A stretch of 64,000 nucleotides of DNA from Chthonobacter rhizosphaerae (GTDB lineage Bacteria > Pseudomonadota > Alphaproteobacteria > Rhizobiales > Pleomorphomonadaceae). The notes under the pieces are model-generated. The model was not told where the DNA came from. It saw nothing but the letters and a program-made list of their open reading frames with translations, and ran no database searches. Each line of letters begins with the position of its first letter. The first letter of the stretch is position 1. The stretch is taken from positions 124,001 to 188,000 of the forward strand of contig NZ_JACDIS010000008.1 in NCBI RefSeq assembly GCF_013839525.1, written 5' to 3'. A program made the translations under genes and the position numbers. Below are positions 11,387 to 20,198 of the stretch, in pieces.

Positions 11387-12115
11387 ATGGGCCAGAGATT
11401 CGATCGGGTTTCGATGTGGCTGCTTGGCCTGATGGCGGGCGGAATGGTGGTCGGCGCGGTCGCCCTCGTGCCCGTGGAACTTCGGCCCTATCTGGACCAG
11501 CTCGCCGACCACAAGGCTCTCTTCGAGAGATACCGGGCGAGGGCCGGCGACGACCGGCCCTTCGTCAGCCTGAACGCCTGGAAGATGGAGCTCGACCGTT
11601 GCGCCAATCTCTCGCCGGCGCTCATCGGCGGATCGGAAGGCGGCGGACCGGAGATGGCGGAGATCCTGGACGTATGCGGGGCGATGGCCGAGGCGGCCGT
11701 CGCCGGGTCGCCGAACTTCGCCTACGGTTGGTACATCGCCGGTGGCGCCGCGATGCGGACAGGCAAGCCCGCAGAGGCCTATCGGCGCTATCTCAGGTCC
11801 GCGGCCACGAATCCGGCCGAGATCTGGATCGCGTCGCTGCGGTTCCAGGTGTTCGACCGGCCGGGCGTTCAGCTGCCCGCGGACGTGGCCGCGGCGGCCG
11901 ACCGGGACGTGGCGCTTCTGCTTGCGAACGGGGCCAGCTTGGAGCGCGTCGCCCGCCGCTACGTGGACGATCCGGCGTTCCGCAAGCGCCTGCCCGCCAT
12001 CGCGGGGGCGCTTTCGGCCGATCGGCAGGCCGACTTCGTCGGGCGCGTCCGACAGTTGATGGCGCGCGATCGTGCCAGGCCTCAGGCCGCGCCGGCCATG
12101 CCGTCGCCCGGCTGA
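11387..12115 (+). CDS. membrane-anchored protein with TPR-like segment
   Basis: No firm family assignment. The 242-residue product has one N-terminal membrane anchor (about residues 10-30), a short periplasmic stretch with two Cys, and a helix pair around ANFAYGWYIAGGAAMRTGKP-like sequence (residues 115-140) that looks like a tetratricopeptide unit. It ends in a helical, Arg-rich tail. The ATG at 11387 follows GAGGTGGG; a TTG 19 codons earlier is possible. It lies 99 bp after the cysteine peptidase gene and probably shares its transcript. It may be an accessory factor for polysaccharide export. Confidence 0.6.
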   Translation: MGQRFDRVSMWLLGLMAGGMVVGAVALVPVELRPYLDQLADHKALFERYRARAGDDRPFVSLNAWKMELDRCANLSPALIGGSEGGGPEMAEILDVCGAMAEAAVAGSPNFAYGWYIAGGAAMRTGKPAEAYRRYLRSAATNPAEIWIASLRFQVFDRPGVQLPADVAAAADRDVALLLANGASLERVARRYVDDPAFRKRLPAIAGALSADRQADFVGRVRQLMARDRARPQAAPAMPSPG

Positions 12116-12146
12116 ACCGGGCCCCGGCGGCCCGGCTGAACCGGGC
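12107..12146. repeat. duplicated 16-bp CCCGGCTGAACCGGGC
   Basis: Two identical 16-bp copies lie at 12107-12122 and 12131-12146, the first containing the stop codon of the preceding gene. Each copy can fold into a small CCCGG/CCGGG hairpin, possibly acting at the transcript end. Confidence 0.6.
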
Positions 12147-12173
12147 GGAGACGGACCGGGCCGGGAGCGCCGG

Positions 12174-12752
12174 TCAGGGGCGCGGCTGATCAGGCAGCAG
12201 GGCCGACACGAGGCGCACGGCGTCCCGGGCGTAGGACCCGTCGCGGTGTACGAGCGACTGCACCAGCGCGCCATCGACCACGACGGCGATAAGCCGCGCG
12301 TTTTCCGGGTCCCGGCCCTCGGCGGCGAGGAGCTTCGCGAACCAGAGCTCCACCGCCTTCTTGCCGCTGGCCGCCAGCCGGCGCGCCGGATGGTTCGGCA
12401 GTGCGCCGAGTTCCGTGGCGAACCGGATGAAGCCGAGGTCCGACCAGGATCCGCTGTCGATCCAGTCGCCGATGTGGAGGAGCAGCCGCTCGGCGCGCTC
12501 GCGCACGGTGAGGCTCGGGTCCTCGCCGCCGGCCCATTCCACGAAGCGTTTCAAGGTCGGATGCTGCTCGGCCGTCACGCAGGCGGCGGCGAGGTCGTCC
12601 TTCTTGCTGAAGTGGTAGAGAAGACCGCGCTTCGTGATGCCTGCCGATCGGGCGACGTCCTCCAGGCTCACCTGGGAGAGGCCCCGCTCTTCGAACAGAC
12701 GACCCGCTTCCGCTACGATCCTCTCGCGTGTCGAAGTTCCATCCCGCGGCAT
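12174..12752 (-). CDS. TetR/AcrR family transcriptional regulator
   Basis: One-component repressor-type regulator of 192 residues. The N-terminal helix-turn-helix includes RERIVAEAGRLFEERGLS and EDVARSAGITKRGLLYHFSKKDDL; the C-terminal two-thirds is a helical ligand-binding domain. The ATG at 12752 has AAGGAC about 8 bp upstream; an in-frame ATG 14 codons earlier is possible. It is divergent from trmJ and convergent with the envelope block. No target gene is obvious, and autoregulation through 12753-12987 is the default guess. Confidence 0.9.
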   Translation of the reverse strand: MPRDGTSTRERIVAEAGRLFEERGLSQVSLEDVARSAGITKRGLLYHFSKKDDLAAACVTAEQHPTLKRFVEWAGGEDPSLTVRERAERLLLHIGDWIDSGSWSDLGFIRFATELGALPNHPARRLAASGKKAVELWFAKLLAAEGRDPENARLIAVVVDGALVQSLVHRDGSYARDAVRLVSALLPDQPRP

Positions 12753-12987
12753 TCGATCAGGTCCTTGTCGGTCGACGTATGAAGGCGTGCACATTCACCT
12801 CCGGACAGGCGGCCAGGGCCCGGTGACGGGTGCGGGAGGGCGAGTATTTCGGGCGGTCGGTGCGGTCCCCTGATCGCTCTCCGGGCCGGCCGGGCGCACG
12901 CATGCGACTCGGCAGGTCTGGACAACGGGAATGGTCGCGCCTAACACCCAGTGAGTCCCTTTCCGTCGCGTCCGGCGAGCAGATCAC

Positions 12988-13821
12988 TTGTCCGAAACTG
13001 CATCTTCCTCCCCCGTCGTGGTCCTCGTCGAACCCCAGATGGGTGAAAATATCGGCGCGGCCGCTCGCGCCATGGCGAATTTCGGTCTGACGGACCTGCG
13101 CCTGGTGCGGCCGCGGGACGGCTGGCCGAACGAGAAGGCCACCGCGGCAGCGAGCCGGGCCGATCATGTGATCGCCGCCACGCGGGTGTTCGACAGCGTG
13201 GAGGCGGCAATCGCCGACCTCGGCTTCGTCTACGCGACCACGGCCCGCGACCGGGACCTGACCAAGGAGGTGGTCGGCCCCGTGGAGGCCGGGCGCCGCC
13301 TCAGGGGCTTCGCGGCCCAGTCGGTGAAGACCGGCCTCCTGTTCGGGCGCGAGCGCTGGGGCCTCGACAACGACGAGATCGCGCTCGCCGACCAGATCCT
13401 CACTCTCCCGGTGGTGCCGGAGTTCGCGTCGCTGAACATCGCCCAGGCCGTGCTGGTGATCGCCTATGAATGGCGCAAGGCCGGCTTCGAGGCCGAAGAC
13501 GGCGGCCTGCCGTTCGGCATGCCGGAGCGCTCCCCGCCTGCCACCAAGGAGGAGCTCGTCCACCTGTTCGAGCACCTGGAAAGCGCGCTCGACGAACGGT
13601 CCTTCTTCCGCCCTGCGGAGAAGCGGGAACCGATGGTGCGGAACCTCAGGGCCATCTTCCAGCGCGTGCAGCTCACCGCCCAGGAGGTTCGCACGCTGCG
13701 CGGCATCATCGCGACGCTCGAGGGGCGGCCGACCCGGCCCACCAAGGTGAAGGGCCCGGCCAAGACTTCGAAGGACGACGAGGCGCCTCTCCCGGACGGA
13801 GACGGCGGCGAGCCCGGTTAG
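12988..13821 (+). CDS. trmJ: tRNA 2'-O-methyltransferase, TrmJ/TrmH (SPOUT) family
   Basis: SAM-dependent SPOUT-class RNA methyltransferase, probably acting on nucleotide 32 of tRNAs. It has 277 residues. Motifs are VVVLVEPQMGENIGAAARAM (motif 1), LLFGRERWGLDNDE (motif 2) and LPVVPEFASLNIAQAV (motif 3), which form the trefoil knot. A charged low-complexity tail follows residue 245. The start is TTG at 12988; no nearer ATG keeps the first strand. murI follows after 9 bp, so the two are probably co-transcribed. Confidence 0.85.
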   Translation: MSETASSSPVVVLVEPQMGENIGAAARAMANFGLTDLRLVRPRDGWPNEKATAAASRADHVIAATRVFDSVEAAIADLGFVYATTARDRDLTKEVVGPVEAGRRLRGFAAQSVKTGLLFGRERWGLDNDEIALADQILTLPVVPEFASLNIAQAVLVIAYEWRKAGFEAEDGGLPFGMPERSPPATKEELVHLFEHLESALDERSFFRPAEKREPMVRNLRAIFQRVQLTAQEVRTLRGIIATLEGRPTRPTKVKGPAKTSKDDEAPLPDGDGGEPG

Positions 13822-13830
13822 GCAGGCGCC

Positions 13831-14604
13831 ATGCGGCTCCTCGTGTTCGACAGCGGCGTGGGCGGGCTCTCGGTGGTGCGGGAGATCCTTCGGTCGCGGC
13901 CCGACGCGGACATCGCCTATGTGGCGGACACGGCGGTGTTTCCCTATGGCGATCTCGCCCCGGACGTGCTGGTCGACCGGGTGGTCGCGGTGATGGACGC
14001 GGTGCTGCCGGACCTGCGGGCGGACGCGGCGGTGATCGCCTGCAACACGGCCTCGACCCTCGTCCTGCCGCCGCTGAGAGCCCGGTTCGCCGTGCCGTTC
14101 GTCGGCACGGTGCCGGCGGTGAAGCCGGCGGCCGCCTCCAGCCGCACGCGCCGGGTGAGCGTGCTGGCGACGCCGGGGACGGTGAAGCGCGACTACACGC
14201 GTGACCTGATCCGCGAGCACGGCCAGGACTGCCGGTTCGCCCTGGTGGGCTCGTCCCTGCTGGCGACCCTGGTGGAGCGGCAGCTGGCGGGCGAAGACGT
14301 GCCGGACGCGGCCTATGCGGCCGAGATCGCCCCGTGCTTCGTGGACGACGGGGGCGCGCGGACCGACACGGTGGTGCTCGCCTGCACGCACTTCCCGCTC
14401 GTGCTCGACCGGCTCCGGGCCGTCGCACCCTGGGCGGTGGACTGGATCGACCCGGCGCCGGCGATCGCCCGCCGGGTGACGACGGTCACCGAGGGTGCAG
14501 GGGCGGGAGACGGACGGCGCGCCGTGATGGCGACGGGCCGCCCACCGTCGCCGGTGCTCCTGGAGAGGCTCGGGTTTCCGGCGGCGTCCATGCTCGCCGT
14601 CTGA
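13831..14604 (+). CDS. murI: glutamate racemase
   Basis: Makes D-glutamate for peptidoglycan by cofactor-independent racemisation. It has 257 residues with both catalytic cysteines in conserved context: AVIACNTAST (first Cys) and VVLACTHFPLV (second Cys). The N-terminal FDSGVGGLSVVREI substrate loop is present. It lies 9 bp downstream of the trmJ-type gene. The start codon ATG begins MRLLVFDSG. Confidence 0.96.
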   Translation: MRLLVFDSGVGGLSVVREILRSRPDADIAYVADTAVFPYGDLAPDVLVDRVVAVMDAVLPDLRADAAVIACNTASTLVLPPLRARFAVPFVGTVPAVKPAAASSRTRRVSVLATPGTVKRDYTRDLIREHGQDCRFALVGSSLLATLVERQLAGEDVPDAAYAAEIAPCFVDDGGARTDTVVLACTHFPLVLDRLRAVAPWAVDWIDPAPAIARRVTTVTEGAGAGDGRRAVMATGRPPSPVLLERLGFPAASMLAV

Positions 14605-14992
14605 TCGGCCGAGGGGGCGGGGTCGCCGGGCGTGTGCCGTGCCGGGACCATGCGGCGACAGGATTCTTCGCCGCAGGGGAGGGCAGACGGCGGAGCCTGC
14701 CGGAGGGGGCGGGCCGATGGGCAATGGCTAGGCGCGTTGGCATGCGGCCCGCCGTGGCGGCCGGCGGATTTCAGGCCTTTGGGTTTGACTTGCGGCCGAT
14801 CCTCGTCTAATCACCCCACCAACGCGCGCGGGTCCCCTGGGCCCGCGTCTGTCGTTCACGCACCCGTGGATCGGACTGCCTCGCGCTCACCCGGTCCTGT
14901 CGGCCACCTGTCGGATCCGTTCGCGGATCCAAATGGTGCGCAAAGGAGGGCGTGTGTCCTGAAGAACGATCCTACCAAGAACGGGATACGCG
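14605..14992. other. murI-rpsD intergenic region and rpsD leader
   Basis: No coding signal is seen. An 8-bp hairpin TGCGGCGA/TCGCCGCA lies at 14651-14675, a promoter at 14785-14813, and a GC-rich hairpin around 14826-14846 at the start of the presumed leader. Confidence 0.5.
14785..14813 (+). promoter_or_regulatory. rpsD promoter
   Basis: TTGACT and TAATCA are separated by exactly 17 bp, a good sigma70-type match. It would give a leader of about 170 nt before the rpsD start. Confidence 0.7.
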
Positions 14993-15610
14993 ATGTCCAA
15001 GCGCCATAGCGCCAAGTACAAGATCGACCGTCGCCTCGGCGAAAACCTCTGGGGCCGCCCCAAGAGCCCGGTCAACAAGCGCGAATACGGCCCGGGCCAG
15101 CACGGCCAGCGCCGCAAGGGCAAGCTCAGCGACTTCGGTCAGCAGCTGCGCGCCAAGCAGAAGCTCAAGGGCTACTACGCGAACATTTCCGAGAAGCAAT
15201 TCTACGGCGTCTACCAGGAAGCGTCCCGCCTGCGCGGCGACACCTCCGAGTCGCTGATCGGCCTCCTGGAGAGCCGCCTCGACGCGGTGGTGTTCCGTGC
15301 CAAGTTCGTGCCGACGCCGTTCGCGGCCCGGCAGTTCATCAACCACGGCCACATCAACGTGAACGGCAAGCGGGTCAACATCCCGAGCTACCGGGTGAAG
15401 GCCGGCGACGTGATCGAGGTCCGTCAGAAGTCCAAGGAACTGGCGATCGTCCTTGAGTCCGTGTCGCTCGCCGAGCGCGACGTGCCGGAGTACATCGAGG
15501 CCGACCACTCCAAGATGACCGCGCGGTTCGTGCGCATGCCGGCTCTCGGCGATGTGCCCTATGCGGTGCAGATGGAGCCGAACCTGGTCGTCGAGTTCTA
15601 CTCGCGCTGA
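14993..15610 (+). CDS. rpsD: 30S ribosomal protein S4
   Basis: Primary 16S rRNA-binding protein of the small subunit body. It has 205 residues, the usual length. It begins [20 protein letters not shown] and has the S4 RNA-binding domain with [14 protein letters not shown] and [14 protein letters not shown]. It stands alone with its own promoter and terminator, unlike the alpha operon arrangement of Gammaproteobacteria. In other bacteria S4 represses its own translation; the long leader would allow this here. Confidence 0.98.
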   Translation: MSKRHSAKYKIDRRLGENLWGRPKSPVNKREYGPGQHGQRRKGKLSDFGQQLRAKQKLKGYYANISEKQFYGVYQEASRLRGDTSESLIGLLESRLDAVVFRAKFVPTPFAARQFINHGHINVNGKRVNIPSYRVKAGDVIEVRQKSKELAIVLESVSLAERDVPEYIEADHSKMTARFVRMPALGDVPYAVQMEPNLVVEFYSR

Positions 15611-15640
15611 TCCGAACCGTTCAGGTTCGTCGGCATCGTC

Positions 15641-15670
15641 AAGCCGCCCGGTCCGCCGGGCGGCTTTTAT
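15641..15670 (+). terminator. rpsD terminator
   Basis: AAGCCGCCCGG and its complement form an 11-bp stem with a 4-base loop and TTTTAT after it, 30 bp past the stop. Confidence 0.9.
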
Positions 15671-15802
15671 CTTGGGGGCAAAGGGAGCCGGCAGGGGGGC
15701 AGCACGCAGGGAGTGGGGCAGGGCGGTGGTCAGCACGCGCGGGGCCGGCGGCGCGCCAGCGCTTCGCCGGGTGCGGCGGGACGTCGCTGATTTGTTCAGC
15801 CC

Positions 15803-15910
15803 TTGAAGTTTATCGGATCGGCCCCGATATCAGCCTCGTCGGCAAGCCGGCCGCCCTCTTGGGCGTATCCTCCCTAGACTCGGGCCGCGCGGTGCGCGGC
15901 CTTTTCTTTT
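15803..15910 (+). ncRNA. candidate small RNA with its own terminator
   Basis: A promoter-like TTGAAG-N17-GATATC (15803-15831) is followed 52 bp later by the intrinsic terminator GGCCGCG-CGGTG-CGCGGCC with TTTTCTTTT (15883-15910). No coding frame lies between, and rpsD already has a terminator at 15641-15670. The predicted transcript is about 70 nt with an internal GCCC/GGGC hairpin. Confidence 0.4.
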
Positions 15911-15935
15911 GGGGCACCGCGGCCTTGAGCGCGGG

Positions 15936-16154
15936 TCAGGTTCGGCCCAGCTTTTCCTTCAAGGCGTCGATGCGGCGCGACGCTTCAGCCTTGTCCAGGT
16001 CGTCCGCGAAAGCCTCGGCATCGCCGGCCTCCTCGGACAGGGTCTTCAGGTAGGACGCCTGGGCTCCGGTCATCGGATCATGGCCGGAGACCCACTCGTC
16101 GGGGTCCTTCTCCAGATTAGAACTCGGATTCGGGTCCTGCTTGGGATTCGACAC
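15936..16154 (-). CDS. DUF3072 family small protein
   Basis: Small cytosolic protein of unknown function, 72 residues, hydrophilic and acidic. It matches the DUF3072 pattern MTGAQASYLKTLSEEAG followed by a LDKAEASRRIDALKEKLG helix. The start is GTG at 16154 with GGAGA 5 bp upstream. The plus-strand terminator at 15883-15910 lies just beyond its stop and may also serve it. Members are often induced in stationary phase in other organisms, but nothing here shows regulation. Confidence 0.8.
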   Translation of the reverse strand: MSNPKQDPNPSSNLEKDPDEWVSGHDPMTGAQASYLKTLSEEAGDAEAFADDLDKAEASRRIDALKEKLGRT

Positions 16155-16446
16155 GATCGTCTCCGTCGTCGTTCATGGTTTGTACTAGAAAAACGCAGCG
16201 GCGACGTGGGGGTTCCGAGCTCTCGATGGTGTGGCGGACCCGCGCGGTCAATTGTCACACGAACGTCAGAAAACAGGCTGGAGATGCATCTTGAGGCAGC
16301 CTGAATGCCTGTTTCCTGGGCTTTTCCTGGTGCAGCGCAATATGGCCCTCGTCGGACCGTCCCCTGGAACGCGGTTGCCTGCCGAACATTCCTGTCTAAC
16401 ATACCAGGATCGCTCTGCTGCGATGCGTGAATATGGGGCATTGGAT

Positions 16447-16656
16447 ATGGCTAGGCATCGATATTATGTCGTCGCCATGGACGAGCAATGGGCCGTCAAG
16501 GCGGGGGATGACCACTGCATCCCGTGCGCGACCCAGGACGAGGCCGTGTGCACGGCCAAGCGGGTGGCCAAGCAGCATCACCGCTCCGGCGACCTCTCTG
16601 AGATCATCGTTCCGGACCAGCACGGCTATCCGCGCACGGCCTGGAGCTACGGCTGA
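16447..16656 (+). CDS. DUF2188-like small protein
   Basis: A 69-residue basic protein of unknown function. The pattern HRYYVVAMDEQWAVKAG, then an A-rich helix (DEAVCTAKRVAKQHH) and SEIIVPDQHGYPRTAWSYG, resembles DUF2188 proteins with an N-terminal strand pair, a helix and a terminal strand. Two cysteines (HCIPC) are present. The ATG at 16447 follows GGGGC; an earlier in-frame ATG at 16423 is possible. A strong terminator follows, so it is monocistronic. Confidence 0.7.
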   Translation: MARHRYYVVAMDEQWAVKAGDDHCIPCATQDEAVCTAKRVAKQHHRSGDLSEIIVPDQHGYPRTAWSYG

Positions 16657-16730
16657 GCCGTCGTCCGAACTGCCGCCCTCATTCGCCGCACCCGTCCGTG
16701 TTTTCGGGCCGGAGCGTTCGTACGCATGAA

Positions 16731-16762
16731 AAGAGGCCACTCGCTTTCACGAGTGGCCTCTT
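16731..16762 (+). terminator. terminator after the DUF2188-like gene
   Basis: AAGAGGCCACTCG and its complement form a perfect 13-bp stem with loop CTTTCA, followed by TTCATT. Confidence 0.85.
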
Positions 16763-17051
16763 CATTGCCGTCCACAGGCAACGGGGCGGTGGGGGGCGAT
16801 AACTCCATCACCTGGTGGACGGCCCCGCCCGCCTTGACGGCGAGCGGATGGACCGAGAGCGAACGACCAACCGGCGAGATCGCCGTCGAACCGAGCACTC
16901 GAATGTCGCGGGAAATTCCCCACCCGTAGGCAATAACGGCCCGGACCCAATCCGGTTCCATGGCTCGGGAAAAAATCGTCATTCGCCTGGATGATGTCGC
17001 GCGCTGCGACGGCCGGACGGGTAACGGGCGGGCAGTGTGTTCGGCGGGTGC
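16763..17051. other. intergenic region with long-range hairpin
   Basis: No gene is seen. CCGTCCAC at 16768-16775 pairs with GTGGACGG at 16815-16822, extended by AGG/CCT, enclosing a G-rich stretch. The rest is unremarkable. Confidence 0.4.
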
Positions 17052-17083
17052 CGAAAACAGAAACGCCGGCCCTGGGGCCGGCG
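17052..17083 (-). terminator. grxD terminator
   Basis: On the minus strand CGCCGGCCC pairs with GGGCCGGCG (9 bp) and is followed by TTTCTGTTTT. It closes the purL-bolA-grxD unit. Confidence 0.85.
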
Positions 17084-17115
17084 CTCTCGAAAGTCGAACG
17101 GTGGGGCGGTCGCGG

Positions 17116-17454
17116 TCAGACGCTGGTCTTCACCGGCACGCCGGCGCCCGACAGGTGGCTCTGCAACTCGCCGTGCTGGAACATCTCGCGGACGATGTCG
17201 CAACCGCCGACGAACTCGCCCTTCACGTAAAGCTGCGGGATGGTGGGCCAGTTGGTGTAGGACTTGATGCCCTCGCGCAGCTGGTCGTTCTCCAGCACGT
17301 TGATGCCCTTGTAGGGCACGCCGAGGTGGTTGAGGATCTGGACCACCTGGCCGGAGAAGCCGCACATGGGGAAGTCCGGGGTGCCCTTCATGAACAGCAC
17401 CACGTCGTTGGACTTCACCTCGTTGTCGATGAAGGCATGAATAGGCTCGGACAT
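17116..17454 (-). CDS. grxD: monothiol glutaredoxin, Grx4 family
   Basis: Binds and transfers [2Fe-2S] clusters with glutathione. It has 112 residues. The active-site CGFS motif, with the single Cys31, is in GTPDFPMCGFSGQ; the later WPTIPQLYV and GGCDIVREM segments make the glutathione site. The start MSEPIHAFI is conserved; an upstream ATG adds 27 unconserved residues. It lies downstream of a BolA gene, its usual partner in iron-sulfur trafficking. Confidence 0.96.
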   Translation of the reverse strand: MSEPIHAFIDNEVKSNDVVLFMKGTPDFPMCGFSGQVVQILNHLGVPYKGINVLENDQLREGIKSYTNWPTIPQLYVKGEFVGGCDIVREMFQHGELQSHLSGAGVPVKTSV

Positions 17455-17545
17455 TTCGTCATTTCCTCTCATCTCGCCGGGGTCAAGGTCCGGCGGCTTG
17501 GAATCCTTGCGCCGGGCGGAGCTCAGGCCGCCCACGCGGGCGGGT

Positions 17546-17779
17546 TCAGGCGGGCGCGCTCGTCTGGAGGGCCAGGGCGTGGAGCTGGCCGCCCATCTTG
17601 CCCTGGAGGGCGTTGTAGACGAGCTGGTGCTGCTTCACCCGCGTCAGCCCCCGGAAGGCCTCCGAGACGACGATCGCCGAATAGTGGTCGCCGTCACCGG
17701 CGAGATCGCGAATCTCGATCTTCGCGTCCGGCAGCGCTTCCTTGATCATCGCCTCGATCTCACGGGCCTGCATGGCCAT
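17546..17779 (-). CDS. bolA: BolA family protein
   Basis: Partner of CGFS glutaredoxins in iron-sulfur cluster handling. It has 77 residues with the class II KH-like fold: REIEAMIKEALPDAKIEIRD, then GDHYSAIVVSEAFRG and the conserved QHQLVYNAL-GKMGGQLHAL helix. The ATG at 17779 has AAGGGG about 9 bp upstream and matches the MPMDAREIE-type N-terminus of relatives; an ATG 3 codons earlier lacks ribosome-binding space. It sits between purL and grxD. Confidence 0.93.
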   Translation of the reverse strand: MAMQAREIEAMIKEALPDAKIEIRDLAGDGDHYSAIVVSEAFRGLTRVKQHQLVYNALQGKMGGQLHALALQTSAPA

Positions 17780-17842
17780 GTCGCTCATCCCCTTCGTGGT
17801 TGGGGGCGTTAGCCGCCCCATTCCGTTGCCCCACGCGCGCCG

Positions 17843-20050
17843 TCAGGCGATCTCGCCGCCCATGAAGCGGGGGAACCAGCCTTCGTGCGCGGTCCGCAGC
17901 GTCTCCACCGATATGGCCCCGTGGACGCCGAGGTTCAACGCGTCGCCCTCCACCGTGCCGAGCCGGACGGCCGGCACGCCGGCGGCCTCGGCCTCGGCCA
18001 CCACCGCGTCCGCCGCGCCGGCCGGGACGGTCACCAGATACCGCGCCTGATCCTCCGCGAAGAGTGCCACGTGCGGGGTGACGCCGTCGAGGGCGACCTT
18101 CGCGCCCTTCGAGCCGGCCATGGCCATCTCGGCGAGAGCGACGGCGAGCCCGCCGTCGGAGAGATCGTGACAGGCGGTGACCCGCCGGTCCGCGATGAGG
18201 GCGCGGACGAAGTCGCCGTTGCGCTTCTCAACCGCAAGGTCCACCGGGGGCGGGGCGCCTTCCTCGCGGCCGAGCACCTCCCGCAGGTAGAGCGACTGGC
18301 CGAGGTGGGCGCCGTGTCCGCCGACGAGCAGGATCTCTTCGCCGGCCGCCTTGAAGGCGACCGTCGCCATCAGGTCGACGTCGGGGAGGAGACCGACGCC
18401 GACGATGGTGGGCGTCGGCAGGATCGCCTTGCCGTTGGTCTCGTTGTAGAGCGACACGTTGCCGGACACGACCGGGAAGTCCAGCGCCCGGCAGGCCTCG
18501 CCCAGGCCTTTGATGGCGTGGACGAACTGGCCCATGATCTCCGGCTTCTCGGGGTTGCCGAAATTGAGGTTGTCGGTGACCGCGATGGGCGTGGCGCCGA
18601 CGGCGGTGATGTTGCGCCAGACCTCGGCGATCGCCTGCTTGCCGCCTTCGAACGGGTCCGCCTCGCAGTAGCGCGGCGTCACGTCCGACGACATGGCGAG
18701 GCCCTTGCGGGTGCCCTCCACGCGCACGACGCCGGCGTCGCCGCCGGGCACCTGGGCGGAGTTGCCCTGGACGAGCGTGTCGTACTGCTCCCACACCCAG
18801 CGGCGCGACGAGGCGTCGGGCGAGCCCAGGATGGCGAGGAGCGCGGACGGAATGTCGTCGGGCGCTTCCACGCTCTCCGGCGCGATCACCACCGGCTTCG
18901 CCGGCGGAATCCAGGGGCGGTCGTACTCGGGGGCCTGGTCGCCGAGTTCCTTGATGGGGAGGTCCGCGACCACCTCGCCCTGGTGCTTGATGCGGAAGCG
19001 CAGGTCGTCGGTGGTGACGCCGACGACGGCGAAGTCGAGCTCCCACTTGCGGAAGATCGCCTTGGCGACGCCCTCCAGCTCCGGCTTCAGGACCATGAGC
19101 ATGCGCTCCTGGCTCTCGGAAAGCATCATCTCGTAGGCGGTCATGCGCTCCTCGCGCACGGGCACCTTGTCGAGGTCGAGCTCGATGCCGAGGTCGCCCT
19201 TGGCGCCCATCTCCACCGCCGAGCAGGTGAGGCCGGCGGCGCCCATATCCTGGATGGCGATGACGGCGCCGGAGGCCATCAGCTCCAGGCAGGCTTCCAG
19301 GAGCCGCTTTTCGGTGAACGGGTCGCCGACCTGCACGGTCGGGCGCTTCTCCTCGATCTGGTCGTCGAACTCGGCCGACGCCATGGTGGCGCCGCCCACG
19401 CCGTCGCGTCCGGTCTTGGCGCCGAGATAGACGACCGGCAGGCCGACGCCCTTGGCCTGGCTGAGGAAGATGCCGTCGCGGTTGGCGAGGCCGAGCGCGA
19501 AGGCGTTGACGAGGCAGTTGCCGTTGTAGCGCGGGTGGAAGTTCACCTCGCCGCCGACCGTGGGCACGCCGAAGGAGTTGCCGTAGCCGCCGACGCCGGC
19601 GACGACACCGGCGACGAGGTGGCGCGTCTTCGGATGGTCCGGCGCGCCGAAGCGCAGGGCGTTCATGGCCGCGATCGGCCGCGCGCCCATGGTGAAGACG
19701 TCGCGCAGGATGCCGCCGACGCCCGTCGCCGCGCCCTGGTAGGGCTCGATGTAGGACGGGTGGTTGTGGCTCTCCATCTTGAAGACGGCCACCTGGCCGT
19801 CGCCGATGTCGATGACGCCGGCGTTCTCGCCCGGGCCGATGACCACCTTCTCGCCCTTGGTCGGCAGGGTCTTCAGCCACTTCTTCGACGACTTGTAGGA
19901 ACAGTGCTCGTTCCACATGGCCGAGAAGATGCCGAGTTCGGTGATGGTCGGCTCACGGCCGATCAGGTCCAGGATCCGCTGGTATTCGTCCGGCTTCAGG
20001 CCGTGCGAGGCGACGAGGTCGGGCGTGATGGCGATGTCGTTCCGGAGCAC
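17843..20050 (-). CDS. purL: phosphoribosylformylglycinamidine synthase subunit PurL
   Basis: Large ATP-binding subunit of the three-part FGAM synthase (PurL-PurQ-PurS), fourth step of purine synthesis. It has 735 residues, the small-PurL size that needs separate PurQ and PurS, both found upstream on this strand. Conserved segments include [14 protein letters not shown] near residue 45, [13 protein letters not shown] with the catalytic His, and the nucleotide loops [12 protein letters not shown] and [12 protein letters not shown]. bolA follows after 63 bp, then grxD. Confidence 0.97.
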   Translation of the reverse strand: MLRNDIAITPDLVASHGLKPDEYQRILDLIGREPTITELGIFSAMWNEHCSYKSSKKWLKTLPTKGEKVVIGPGENAGVIDIGDGQVAVFKMESHNHPSYIEPYQGAATGVGGILRDVFTMGARPIAAMNALRFGAPDHPKTRHLVAGVVAGVGGYGNSFGVPTVGGEVNFHPRYNGNCLVNAFALGLANRDGIFLSQAKGVGLPVVYLGAKTGRDGVGGATMASAEFDDQIEEKRPTVQVGDPFTEKRLLEACLELMASGAVIAIQDMGAAGLTCSAVEMGAKGDLGIELDLDKVPVREERMTAYEMMLSESQERMLMVLKPELEGVAKAIFRKWELDFAVVGVTTDDLRFRIKHQGEVVADLPIKELGDQAPEYDRPWIPPAKPVVIAPESVEAPDDIPSALLAILGSPDASSRRWVWEQYDTLVQGNSAQVPGGDAGVVRVEGTRKGLAMSSDVTPRYCEADPFEGGKQAIAEVWRNITAVGATPIAVTDNLNFGNPEKPEIMGQFVHAIKGLGEACRALDFPVVSGNVSLYNETNGKAILPTPTIVGVGLLPDVDLMATVAFKAAGEEILLVGGHGAHLGQSLYLREVLGREEGAPPPVDLAVEKRNGDFVRALIADRRVTACHDLSDGGLAVALAEMAMAGSKGAKVALDGVTPHVALFAEDQARYLVTVPAGAADAVVAEAEAAGVPAVRLGTVEGDALNLGVHGAISVETLRTAHEGWFPRFMGGEIA

Positions 20051-20198
20051 GGGGAGGGGCCTCTGAATGGTCTCGCGTATTCAAGCGGGTGGATTAGACC
20101 GAGAGGCCTTGAAGCGCAAGGAAGGAGGGGCGGCAGGAGGCGGAAAAGCGCGGGAGATGTGCTACGCTGGCGCGAGCGAGACCGCCGGGGGGCGTACG

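Noticed and set aside
12795-12987. TetR operator between the TetR and trmJ-type genes
   Set aside because: No clear palindrome of TetR size could be identified by eye.
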